A stretch of 64,000 bases of DNA from Cladorhizidae sp. MBARI D1340-BT2 (taxonomy: Eukaryota; Porifera; Demospongiae; Poecilosclerida; Cladorhizidae). The notes beneath the pieces were generated by a model. It saw nothing but the letters and a program-made list of their open reading frames with translations, did no database searches and was not told where the DNA came from. Below are positions 11,801 to 21,390 of this stretch, one piece after another. The stretch covers positions 310,001-374,000 of the forward strand of contig JAQNBH010000011.1 in assembly GCA_028752905.1 (NCBI GenBank), read 5' to 3'. Position 1 is the first letter of the stretch. Every line of letters begins with the position of its first letter. The position numbers were made by a program, and so were the translations under genes.

Positions 11801-14800
11801 CTGCTCATTAACTCTGCTCTGCCACTGCTCATTAACTCTGCTCTGCTACTGCTCATTAACTCTGCTCTGCCACTGCTCATTAACTCTGCTCTGCCACTGC
11901 TCATTAACTCTGCTTGCCACCTCCCATTAACTCTGCTCTGCCACTGCTCATTAACTCTGCTCTGCCACTGCTCATTAACTCTGCTCTGCCACTGCTCATT
12001 AACTCTGCTCTGCTACTGCTCATTAACTCTGCTCTGCCACTGCTCATTAACCCTGCTCTGCCACTGCTCATTAATTCTGCTCTGCCACTGCTCATTAACC
12101 CTGCTCTGCTACTGCTCATTAACCCTGCTCTGCCACTGCTCATTAACTCTGCTCTGCAACTGCTCATTAACTCTGCTCTGCCACTGCTCATTAACTCTGC
12201 TCTGCCACTGCTCATTAACTCTGCTTGCCACCTCCCATTAACTCTGCTCTGCCACTGCTCATTAACTCTGCTCTGCCACTGCTCATTAACTCTGCTCTGC
12301 CACTGCTCATTAACTCTGCTCTGCCACTGCTCATTAACTCTGCTCTGCCACTGCTCATTAACCCTGCTCTGCCACTGCTCATTAACTCTGCTTGCCACCT
12401 TCCCATTAACTCTGCTCTGCCACTGCTCATTAACTCTGCTCTGCCACTGCTCATTAACCCTGCTCTGCCACTGCTCATTAACTCTGCTTGCCACCTTCCC
12501 ATTAACTCTGCTCTGCTACTGCTCATTAACTCTGCTCTGCCACTGCTCATTAACTCTGCTCTGCTACTGCTCATTAACTCTGCTCTGCCACTGCTCATTA
12601 ACTCTGCTCTGCCACTGCTCATTAACCCTGCTCTGCTACTGCTCATTAACTCTGCTCTGCTACTGCTCATTAACTCTGCTCTGCCACTGCTCAGTAACTC
12701 TGCTCTGCCACTGCTCATTAACTCTGCTTGCTACCTTCCCATTAACTCTGCTCTGCCACTGCTCATTAACTCTGCTCTGCCACTGCTCATTAACCCTGCT
12801 CTGCCACTGCTCATTAACCCTGCTCTGCCACTGCTCATTAACTCTGCTTGCCACCTTCCCATTAACTCTGCTCTGCTACTGCTCATTAACTCTGCTCTGC
12901 CACTGCTCATTAACTCTGCTCTGCTACTGCTCATTAACTCTGCTCTGCCACTGCTCATTAACTCTGCTCTGCCACTGCTCATTAACCCTGCTCTGCTACT
13001 GCTCATTAACTCTGCTCTGCTACTGCTCATTAACCCTGCTCTGTTACTGCTCATTAACTCTGCTCTGCTACTGCTCATTAACTCTGCTCTGCTACTGCTC
13101 ATTAACTCTGCTCTGCTACTGCTCATTAACTCTGCTCTGTTACTGCTCATTAACTCTGCTCTGCCACTGCTCATTAACCCTGCTCTGCCACTGCTCATTA
13201 ACTCTGCTCTGCTACTGCTCATTAACTCTGCTCTGCTACTGCTCATTAACTCTGCCCTGCCACTGCTCATTAACCCTACTCTGCCACTGTTGTTGCGATT
13301 AACTGTTGTGGCTAACAGCAGGAGCAAAAACAAAACATCAATGCAGCAAGTATGATGTCAAATTTTGAAACCCCTGGGGGTGGGGGGCGGGGGGAGGTGG
13401 GGTCCCAGGTTTCCCTACCATATGAAATCTTAAATGGTCAGCAGCAATTATGAAGTTATTATGGGTGGTGGAGGGTTATTATGGGTGGTAGAGGGTTATT
13501 ATGGGTGGTGGAGGGTTATTATGGGTGGTAGAGGGTTATTATGGGTGGTGGAGGGTTATTATGGGTGGTGGAGGGTTATTATGGGTGGTGGAGGGTTATT
13601 ATGGGTGGTAGAGGGTTATTATGGGTGGTGGAGGGTTATTATGGGTGGTGGAGGGTTATTATGGGTGGTGGAGGGTTATTATGGGTGGTAGAGGGTTATT
13701 ATGGGTGGTGGAGGGTTATGGATGATGGTTGGAGTAATTATGGTAAGTGAATGGAGTCGTTATGGGTACTGGGTATAGTCATTAATGGGTATGGAATTAT
13801 TATACGTTCTAGGTGAAGTTATGGGTGGAGGGTGCAGCTATTATAGAAGATGGGTGGAGTTATTATAGGAGGTGGGTGGAGTTATGGGTGATGGGTGCAG
13901 CTATTATAGGTGGTGGGTGGAGTGTCCCAACCTGCAAGTGCAGTTTGCATGGAAACCATGGAAACAAAACCTCCAATGCAGTGCTCTGCCCTAGCCAGTG
14001 TTACCTTGTAGCGAGCAAGGCAGACAGTGACAACATCCACAGCTACAAAGACTGAACAAGCAGCTGCTATCAGATGACATCTAGCATCATGTACACCCAT
14101 AGAAGTGCAGAGTAAAGAGAACATCCCCACCTTGCATCTCCTCATACCATAGAGGAGGGTAGCTTGCCTGAGGTATGCCCAGTGAGGAGAGCACAGCTTC
14201 GTTACGGAAGACTCGGCCTCCATGCTCCTTATCCGGATACAGTTCACTCTAAAATACCAGTAACATTACAACAGTGAGTGCATTAAATTGAACACATTTG
14301 AAAATAATGTCTTAGATACATGCATGCTCCCACAGTGTCTATCATCATTAGCAGACGATATTTGCCACATGACGACGTCTACTATCACTACGGGACGACA
14401 TCTATCATCACTATGGGATGATATCTGCCATCACTATGGGACGATATTACCATCACTATGGGATGACATCTGCCATCACTACGGGATGATATGTACCATC
14501 ACTATGGGATGACATCTGCCATCACTACGGGACGATATCTGCATCACTATGGGACGTTAAGTAACTGGGAATGGAGTAGAAGATGACTTTAAATCCACTG
14601 ACCCAGAGGGAGAATTCTCACCTGTACTGATAAGGAAGAGTAGGAAAGGGAAGAGTGGCTAAGCTTAAAAGCTCAGCACTTTCTCCAGGTAAGATGAGTG
14701 GGGATAACTCCTCTCAGCTACCTGACAGTGAGTGAAGACAACTCCTCTCAGCTACCTGACAGTGAGTGAAGACAACTCCTCTCAGCTACCTGACAGTGAG

Positions 14801-16330
14801 TGAAGACAACTCCTCTCAGCTACCTGACAGTGAGTGAAGACAACTCCTCTCAGCTACCTGACAGTGAGTGAAGACAACTCCTCTCAGCTACCTGACAGTG
14901 AGTGAAGACAACTCCTCTCAGCTACCTGACAGTCAGTGAGGACAACTCCTCTCAGCTACCTGACAGTGAGTGAAGACAACTCCTCTCAGCTACCTGACAG
15001 TGAGTGAAGACAACTCCTCTCAGCTACCTGACAGTCAGTGAGGACAACTCCTCTCAGCTACCTGACAGTGAGTGAAGACAACTCCTCTCAGCTACCTGAC
15101 AGTGAGTGAAGACAACTCCTCTCAGCTACCTGACAGTAAGTGAGGACAACTCCTCTCAGCTACCTGACAGTGAGTGAGAACAACTCCTCTCAGCTACCTG
15201 ACAGTGAGTGAAGACAACTCCTCTCAGCTACCTGACAGTCAGTGAGGACAACTCCTCTCAGCTACCTGACAGTGAGTGAAGACAACTCCTCTCAGCTATA
15301 CCTGACAGTGAGTGAAGACAACTCCTCTCAGCTACCTGACAGTGAGTGAAGACAACTCCTCTCAGCTACCTGACAGTGAGTGAAGACAACTCCTCTCAGC
15401 TACCTGACAGTGAGTGAGGACAACTCCTCTCAGCTACCTGACAGTGAGTGAAGACAACTCCTCTCAGCTACCTGACAGTGAGTGAAGACAACTCCTCTCA
15501 GCTACCTGACAGCGAGTGAAGACAATTCCTCTCAGCTACCTGACAGTGAGTGAAGACAACTCCTCTCAGCTACCTGACAGTGAGTGAGGACAACTCCTCT
15601 CAGCTACCTGACAGTGAGAGAAGACAATACTCTGAGCTACCTGACTGCTATACTGCATTCTTGACCCTCAAAAAAGATTGGCTCTCCATTGGTCTCACAT
15701 GCAAGAGAGAAACTAGCACTGATGGAGGCAGCTGGACTGCAGTCATTGACATAGAAGTCCCACCTGAAGTGGTAGAAACCCTCCTGCAGAGTCCACCAGA
15801 TAGATACAGGGAAGTCTGTTCTGCAATGCTATTTCTTGAGCTCTCAGTTGCTTCTTGACAGTAATGGGGTAGGAGGCTCCTCCTTTAACAGTCCAATCAT
15901 TGGCAGACACTACACACACCTCTCCAGACACCTGTGAGATGCATACTACATTGCCTGCACTGGGAACGTCGCCATATGGCAACCCCAGTCCTGCCAGCAG
16001 GCCTATCTCCAACATGTCAGTACCTTCATCAGCAAGGCATGATAGTCTCTCCCTAGCTGTCTTCTTGACTCCACCCTCCTTGCTCCGTGCATGGGCATAT
16101 ATATCCTCCCTCCTTCTTACTACATCAGCATACATAGCTAAGTGCTGGTCTCTATGAGGTGGGGCTGGAACAGGGCTGGGGGAAGGAGGAATAACTGGGA
16201 ATTGGTTGCCTGTAGAATAAAAGCATCTTGAAGGTAAAGTACTCCACCATCTCGTCCGATAAACAGTTCGACAGGTGATGGAAGCACTCATCTTCTTATA
16301 AACAGTTCTGCAGCTGAGGGAAGCACTCAT
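2506..16330 (-). CDS. MCCC2: Methylcrotonoyl-CoA carboxylase beta subunit, 5' part of gene (three exons)
   Basis: Exons 16330-15764, 14248-14168 and 2886-2506 join in phase 0 to 297 codons. MCCC2 is the carboxyltransferase subunit of the mitochondrial biotin enzyme that carboxylates 3-methylcrotonoyl-CoA in leucine breakdown. Recognisable family blocks, in order, are [72 protein letters not shown] and [11 protein letters not shown]. These include the glycine-rich acyl-CoA binding segments. The first ATG (16330) opens an Arg/Ser-rich, acid-poor N terminus expected of a mitochondrial presequence. The family is about 560 residues, so roughly the last 260 lie left of position 1. Introns are 1515 bp and 11281 bp; the second has a GC donor (CAG then gcaagc). 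Propionyl-CoA carboxylase beta is the nearest alternative, but the blocks fit MCCC2 better. Intron boundaries are inferred by eye. Confidence 0.92.
2887..4015. repeat. 36-bp minisatellite abutting the MCCC2 exon 3 acceptor
   Basis: About 31 copies of a 36-bp unit. In MCCC2 sense (minus) a unit reads GTGGCTATGGTGA, then CAGTGCACTG, then TGTGTATGTGCAG. The exon itself starts GTGGCTGTGGTGA after the same tgtgtatgtgcag. Each unit therefore copies the 3' splice site plus the first 13 exon bases, with one C/T difference. Thirty-six is divisible by three and the coding frame is open through the entire array (unit peptide [12 protein letters not shown]). Unit variants alternate gcc/gct and gcac/gtat. 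Confidence 0.96.
4016..4345. other. Unique intron sequence, nothing recognised
   Basis: Non-repetitive sequence in MCCC2 intron 2 (includes tcgattatcgattatc near 4276). No coding or RNA signal seen. Confidence 0.6.
4349..4856. repeat. Minisatellite, 15-bp unit
   Basis: About 34 copies of gagtggtgaggcctg with a few variants (tatgg, cttgg, aagcc, one short unit near 4677). The plus frame reads VVRPG repeats and the minus frame reads TTPGL repeats; both are by-products of a 15-bp unit with no stop. Lies in MCCC2 intron 2. Confidence 0.96.
4857..5402. other. Unique intron sequence
   Basis: Mostly non-repetitive. Three short copies of a ggaggtggttttgg-like stretch occur at 4966-5036. No gene recognised. 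Confidence 0.5.
5403..5785. repeat. Minisatellite, about 47-bp unit
   Basis: About eight copies containing aggtgtagtagttaatac and gacctgacctaattgcagg. Each unit holds the near-palindrome gacctgacctaattgcaggtc. Some copies are shortened or duplicated internally. Confidence 0.92.
5895..6235. repeat. Minisatellite, about 85-bp unit, four copies
   Basis: Four copies spaced 85-86 bp, sharing tctagcagctgttagtcctc and aactcctcctccatggccca. Confidence 0.92.
6280..6606. repeat. Purine-only minisatellite, 16-bp unit
   Basis: About 20 copies of agagaaagtgaggggg. Apart from one T per unit the plus strand is all purine, giving a polypurine tract over 300 bp long. Confidence 0.95.
6607..7174. other. Unique intron sequence
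   Basis: AT-rich non-repetitive DNA with a two-to-three copy duplication of tatggcagagacttttggca at about 7080-7130. No gene recognised. Confidence 0.5.
7175..13290. repeat. 6.1-kb minisatellite, 24-bp unit with higher-order structure
   Basis: About 255 copies of a 24-bp unit: cattaactctgctct followed by gccactgct. Variants are aaccctgct, gctactgct, gttactgct, and the forms ending gcttgccacctcc (23 bp) or gcttgccaccttcc (24 bp). Blocks of about 359 bp (fourteen 24-mers plus one 23-mer) recur at 10646, 11005, 11555 and 11914 with matching variant order. Because 24 is divisible by three, very long open frames appear on both strands (up to about 600 codons); they are repeat artefacts. Lies in MCCC2 intron 2. 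Confidence 0.97.
13370..13402 (+). other. G-rich tract, quadruplex-prone
   Basis: Runs of 5, 6, 6 and 4 guanines separated by one or two bases (gggggtggggggcgggggg and so on). It fits the G-quadruplex sequence pattern on the plus strand, just right of the 24-bp array. Confidence 0.6.
13452..13720. repeat. Minisatellite, 20-bp unit
   Basis: About 13 copies of ttattatgggtggtggaggg (a variant has gtagaggg), decaying to 13925 into irregular gggtggagttat motifs. Confidence 0.95.
14168..14248 (-). CDS. MCCC2: MCCC2 exon 2 (27 codons, GC donor)
   Basis: Acceptor tggtattttag, then 81 bases encoding [14 protein letters not shown] through SSLGIPQ, both ends in phase 0. This matches the family segment following LPRQ (ADVFPDRDHFGR..., ending at the Q before AVVMGSC). 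The exon ends at CAG followed by gcaagct, a GC-AG type donor. If only GT donors are allowed, the next is 36 bases on (CAAG then gtgggg), which would add 12 unconserved residues, so I prefer the GC donor. Confidence 0.85.
14350..14560. repeat. Degenerate 24-bp repeat
   Basis: About eight irregular copies of atcactatgggacgatatct with tgcc or acc linkers, just upstream of MCCC2 exon 2 (intron 1). Confidence 0.8.
14696..15632. repeat. Minisatellite, 34-bp unit, MCCC2 intron 1
   Basis: About 27 copies of a 34-bp unit: agtgagtgaagacaactcct then ctcagctacctgac. In MCCC2 sense each copy carries CAGGTAGCT, which resembles a 5' splice site. The array begins about 130 bp downstream of the real donor, so unlike the arrays at exon 3 it does not abut the junction. 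Confidence 0.96.
15764..16330 (-). CDS. MCCC2: MCCC2 exon 1 (transit peptide and N-terminal carboxyltransferase)
   Basis: 189 codons from ATG 16330 to CAG 15764, followed by donor gtggga. The frame is open upstream to 16363 without an earlier ATG, so 16330 is the natural start; internal Met14 is a second candidate. Residues 1-13 and 14-26 are a tandem duplication ([26 protein letters not shown]) within the presumed mitochondrial presequence. Residues 60-110 match the N-terminal helical region ([31 protein letters not shown]). Residues 130-189 match the conserved family core and end at FLPLQ, where human MCCC2 reads YLPRQ. Confidence 0.93.
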
Positions 16331-16939
16331 CTTTATTTCTATTCTCTTGTCGACCCTTACCAACTTTCCGCATGGAATATATCATCATAAACATTATAGT
16401 ACAGTACTTAGAATTTTTGTAACTGGGGTTACCGTCTCAGGGAACTGCATTTTGAAGATGAAATTATCATCGCGGTTCTATGCTAATAGCGTGTTTGAAC
16501 CGCACCTCTCGGCAATGAAGTAGAGCAGTGTTGGATCTTTTTGCTCTGGCTGTGCTGAAGTCGGGTCGTTCTAGTTGGTCGCGTTCTCAGAAACTGTTCT
16601 CTATTTCAAGACAAGGTGGAGTGGTTCTTTGCATAGTCACAGGTGCTAGGTGGCAAGTTAGTAGCAAAAGGGTCAAGGTAAAAGAAAGCTGCTATAGCAG
16701 CACAAGTCCACGCTGAGGGTGGTGTTCATACGTGGCATGTTTATTGCAGGGAAGAGTTGGTGCTGGAGGGTAAATGGACATTGGAAAGTAGCGAGAGAAT
16801 TGTTTAGTAAATAATAAATACATGGATGTAGTTGGCTTGGCAGTAGAGGACTCAGTCAGGCAATGGCTGTGGAGTTAGACCATCACTATCTGGGGAGAAG
16901 AGGATTACAAGTGAAAAGAGGCTGATATCAAGGAGAGTT
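16331..16939. other. Region upstream of MCCC2, no clear promoter
   Basis: Unique DNA 5' of MCCC2. No TATA box is convincing. It should contain the MCCC2 promoter if 16330 is the true start. No other gene recognised. Confidence 0.4.
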
Positions 16940-18640
16940 GACGCTAGGCTATACCGGGAGGAGTATTGGGAGGGAATGTAGGAAATGGGTTGGGAAGAGG
17001 TGAGAGAGCTTGAACAAGAGCTCTGGGAAGAAGCAGTTGCTGCGATGTTGAGTAGGTGGTGAGGAGGATGGGAGGGTTAGGATATGATTTTGGAAGTGCA
17101 GGGAGGGTTTAGGAGTCGGAGGAGATGTTCAGACCAGTGGTTGGTGTTGAGAGGTGTTTGTCAGACCAGTGGTTGGTGTTGAGAGGTGTTTGTCAGACCA
17201 GTGGTTGGTGTTGAGAGGTGTTTGTGCGGATTTAGAAGCATAAAAGTAAAAGGGTTTTAATATGAAGTGAGAAGGAAGAGGAGAATTCAAATCTGGCCTT
17301 GCTGGACATAGCTAGGCATATGACACTGTGTAGAGGGAGGGACTGTCAAAGTTGAGGCAATATGGAGTAGAGGAGAAGCTTGTGAGGGCACAGGATGTGA
17401 AGGACTCTATAGTGGGATGGTGACGATGGGGGTGGTATTGAATGGACTGAGGTCAAGTTGGTTTACTGTGGAAAATGGGCTTAGGCTGGGATACACTTGG
17501 TCTACTTCTTTTGATGGAAATAACAGAGAAGCTGGAGAGCTGAACGATGTGGATGGGTGTTGGTGTGGAGCACTTCTGTATGCATATTGGACTCGGGGGG
17601 GTGCTATGTTGAATGTGGTATAGGGGGTATGTGTTAAGGTGGAAGATGAAGTTTAACACTAAGAAGAGCAAGGGAAGCAGGAGTGTGTTGGAGATGGCGA
17701 GGAGTAATGGAAGAGGTAGAAGAGTTCAACAACTTGGAAGTCTGGTTTGATAGGAAGCTAAGGAATAATGTTCAGTTAGAGAAGATGGCAGAAGAGTGGG
17801 TTGGGAAGGTGACATGGATGAGTAGAGTGGGTGGGAAGGTGGAAGTATGCAGAGGAAGGATGGGTGGGGAGCTTCAGTATGGAGTATGCAGCAGAAGTGT
17901 GGTGGACAGGAGGACATAATGCTTGTAAGAAGTTGGAGTCAGCATAGATGAGAGTGGGTAGGAGGTCGCTGGGGGCAGGAGTGGCAATATGGGGAGATAT
18001 GGAGGAGAGGAGGGAAGAGATGAAGGTTTGGTTTGGTAAGAGGTCGGGTGTGTTGGAAGAGAACAGATGGTGAAAGTAGTTGTAAATAATCTAAGAGAGG
18101 ATGGAGGAATCTGATGGTGGGAAGGGGATGAAGTCCGGAGGAGGAAGTGCAAACGCGACAATGAGGTTGTGTCAGTATACACGCAAATGCAAGGAGAGGA
18201 TGACGGAGAGGAATGAGAAGGATTGGGAGGTGGAAGTCAACAGGGAGACTACTCGGAAGTTCTACAGCAGGTGTGGAGAGGAATGTGAGGTCCATGCAGA
18301 GTCCCACTGAGAACCGCAATTGTTAGAGCATAAGAAGAGATGTGGAATAATTAGTGATGAGAGATGCATGTGTGATAGTGGAGCGCAGGGGAAGGTGTGA
18401 GGCATTTCTGTTGATGTGTGAGGAATTTGAGAGGGAGCAGCTGCTTCTGGTGGATAAGATTTGTAGGGACTGGACAGTGGCTGGCTGAATATGGAAGAGT
18501 GGGTGAGGATGCATTGCCTGGGGAGAGGTGTGGAGGGAGTAAGTGATGGAGGAAGAGGCGAGTGTGCTATGTATTAGGTAGGGAAGTGTGGCGGAGGAGA
18601 AAGGAACTGTTGTATGGTGAGCTGATGGAAGACCTTTGAT
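16940..18640 (+). mobile_element. Decayed non-LTR retrotransposon (LINE) with reverse transcriptase remains
   Basis: Broken open stretches in several plus frames resemble LINE ORF2. They include RELEQELWEEAVAAML (about 17005-17050), NLALLDIA (17289-17312, RT motif A region), GLSKLRQYGVEEKLV, VVLNGLRSSWFTVENGLRLG (17423-17482, RT fingers/palm), KMKFNTKKSK (17644-17673) and LEVWFDRKL (17733-17759, thumb). The catalytic DD motif is not intact. Many stops and frameshifts, and a local triplication of a roughly 33-bp segment at 17133-17228, show it is dead. It is the same family as the minus-strand fragment at 27400-28640 (shared GVWF..., AEEW.GK and M.WEL blocks). Confidence 0.8.
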
Positions 18641-18744
18641 CCCACCACTCCCCACCCCGCCCCCCTCCTCCTTCAACAGCTGACACTTGTAGTTATATGA
18701 TTCTAGTTCTTGTCAAAATGTTATTAGTACATATTATTCCGTGT

Positions 18745-19330
18745 CCTGTACAGTGTATGTGCTGTATACAGTGTGTGTGTGCTGTGTACAGTGTGTGCGC
18801 TGTGTATAGTGTGTGCTGTGTACAGCATGTGCAACGTGTGCTGTGTACAGTGTGTGTGCTGTGTATAGTGTGTGAGCTATGTACAGTGAGTGTGTGCTGT
18901 GTGCTGTGAGCTGTGTACAGTGTACAGTGTGTGCTGTGTACAGTGTGGGTGCTGTGTACAGTGTGGGTGCTGTGTGTACAGTGAGTGTGTGCTGTGTACA
19001 GTGTGTGCTGTGTACAGTGTCTGAGCTGTGTACAGTGTACAGTGTGTGCTGTGTACAGTGTCTGAGCTGTGTACAGTGTACAGTGTGTGCTGTGTACAGT
19101 GAGTGTGCTGTGTACAGTGTGTGCTGTGTACAGTGTGTGTGTGTGCTGTGTACAGTGTGTGTGTGCTGTGTACTGCGTATGTGCTGTCTACAGCGTGTGT
19201 GCTGTGTGCAGCGTGTGTGCTGTGTGCAGCGTGTGTGCAGTGTGTGTGTTGTGTGCAGCGTGTGTGCTGTGTGCAGTGTGTGTGTTGTGTACAGCGTGTG
19301 TGCTGTGTGCAGCGTGTGTGCTATGTGCTG
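18745..19330. repeat. Degenerate GT-rich minisatellite (core gtgctgtgtacagtgtgt)
   Basis: About 35 irregular copies of a 15-21 bp unit (tacagtgtgtgctgtg). Alternating TG/CA content could favour Z-DNA. Confidence 0.9.
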
Positions 19331-19655
19331 TAACAGGCTCAACAGTATCAAGATTAAATTATTTTCGTCATGTATTGAACAGGAAGGAAGCCTCTGCCAT
19401 GTCATTGTGTAGGTCTATGATGCCTTGGAAGATGTGGAGCCTGTTGGATCTTGCACTGGATGATGTGCTCAATAGTCTGTGGTTCACTGCATTCACAGTT
19501 ATTGGATGCTAGGCACCTATTTAGTCATTGTCTGGCTGACACCTGAACGTAGTCTGGTAAGGTTCACCAGCACTTGTGGGAAAATCACAACCAGGTGGAT
19601 GCTCGAAGGGCTATCTATGTATATACTGCCTTAGAGATGATGTCCAGGAGTTTCA
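19331..19655. other. Unique sequence, no gene recognised
   Basis: Open plus frames of up to about 60 codons run from the array into this segment, but I cannot assign them to any family. Confidence 0.4.
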
Positions 19656-20265
19656 CTGTTCAGCCCATCTATCCCTTAGCCAGGTGGATTGGTGAGGATG
19701 GTGAGCTATTAGTGTTTGTTCAGCCCATCTGTCCCTTAGCCAGGAGGGTTGGTGAGGATGGGTCTATTAGTGTTTGTTCAGCCCATCTGTCCCTTAGCCA
19801 GGAGGGTTGGTGAGGATGGTGAGCTATTAGTGTTTGTTCAGCCCATCTGTCCCTAGGATTGGTGAGGATTGGTGAGCTATTAATGTTTGTTCAGCCATCT
19901 GTCCCTTAGCCAGGTGGGTTGGTGAGGATGGGTGAGCTATTAGTGTTTGTTCAGCCATCTGTCCCTTAGCCAGGAGGGTTGGTGAGAATGGGTCTATTAG
20001 TGTTTGTTCAGCCCATCCCTTAGCCAGGAGGGTTGGTGAGGATGGTGAGCTATTAGTGTTTGTTCAGCCCATCTGTCCCTTAGCCAGGAGGGTTGGTGAG
20101 GATGGGTCTATTAGTGTTTGTTCAGCCCATCTATCCTTAGCCAGGAGGGTTGGTGAGGATGGTGAGCTTATTAGTGTTTGTTCAGCCATCTGTCCCTTAG
20201 CCAGGTGGGTAGGTGAGGATGGGTCTATTAGTGTTTGTTCAGCCATCTGTCCTTAGCCAGGAGAT
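19656..20265. repeat. Minisatellite, about 58-60-bp unit
   Basis: About 11 copies sharing ttcagcccatctgtccctta and gccaggagggttggtgagga, with units that have or lack a gtgagctatt segment. Irregular lengths. Confidence 0.93.
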
Positions 20266-20399
20266 CAGTTGCAAAGTGCCTACGGGAGATCTTCTGGTCT
20301 TGTTGGTTCATAGGTGGTGGGATCAGGCTGTGATCACCAACTTGGCAGGAAAGCTTCAGCTTGATGAAATCCCAGCCGTTCTATAGGGACTGTCAGACC
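20266..20399. other. Unique spacer
   Basis: Short non-repetitive link between two arrays; nothing recognised. Confidence 0.5.
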
Positions 20400-21050
20400 G
20401 GATGTGGTAACATGAATGTTCTTGGTGCATGCACTGTGGCTCCAGACCGGATGTGGTAACAGAATGTTCTTGGTACGTGCACTGTGGCTCCAGACAGGAA
20501 GGGGAGGTCACACGAATGTTCTTGGTACGTGCACTGTGGCTCCAGACAGGAAGGGGAGGTCGCATGAATATTCTTGGTGCGTGCACTGTGGCTCCAGACA
20601 GGATGGGGAGGTCACATGAATGTTCTTGGTGCGTGCACTGTGGCTCCAGACAGGATGGGGAGGTCACATGAATGTTCTTGGTACGTGCACTGTGGCTCCA
20701 GACAGGATGGGGAGGTCACATGAATGTTCTTGGTGCGTGCACTGTGGCTCCAGACAGGATGGGGAGGTCACATGAATGTTCTTGGTGCGTGCACTGTGGC
20801 TCCAGACAGGATGGGGAGGTCACATGAATGTTCTTCACTGTGGCTCCAGACAGGATGGGGAGGTCACATGAATGTTCTTCACTGTGGCTCCAGACAGGAT
20901 GGGGAGGTCACACGAATGTTCTTGGTGCGTGCACTGTGGCTCCAGACAGGATGGGGAGGTCACATGAATGTTCTTCACTGTGGCTCCAGACAGGATGGGG
21001 AGGTCACATGAATGTTCTTGGTGCGTGCACTGTGGCTCCAGACAGGTGCA
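20400..21050. repeat. Minisatellite with 52-bp and about 37-bp unit types
   Basis: About 13 copies sharing cactgtggctccagacagga and tggggaggtcacatgaatgt. Three or four copies lack the ggtgcgtgcactg segment and are about 15 bp shorter, so two length classes alternate. Confidence 0.94.
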
Positions 21051-21221
21051 GCATATTCTGCAGTTGAGTATGCCAGAGCTAAGGTCAAGGTGCACATGGT
21101 GTTGAGGGAACACCCCAACCAGCCCCAGACAGTCTTTTCAGCATGGGCTAGGGCTAGAACTTTCTTGCTGCATGCCTGAAATTGTACTCAGCCATAACGA
21201 AAAACGAAAGATCTCAGAGAG

Positions 21222-21390
21222 ATATCCACTGCAGTAGCACACCCCTCACACCAGGACTACTGCAAGTCACGCAGCCACACCCCTCACACCAGGACTACTG
21301 CAAGTCACGCAGCCACACCCCTCACACCAGGACTACTGCAAGTCATGCAGCCACACCCCTCACACCAGGACTACTGCAAGTCATGAGCCA
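21222..21390. repeat. Minisatellite, 38-bp unit
   Basis: Four and a half copies containing cacacccctcacaccaggac and tactgcaagtcacgcagc. Confidence 0.93.

Noticed and set aside
7278..13355. Very long open reading frames (up to about 600 codons) on both strands with repeats such as INSALPLL and MSSGRAEL
   Set aside because: They arise because the 24-bp unit is divisible by three and lacks stops; both strands and several frames are open at once, with no family similarity.
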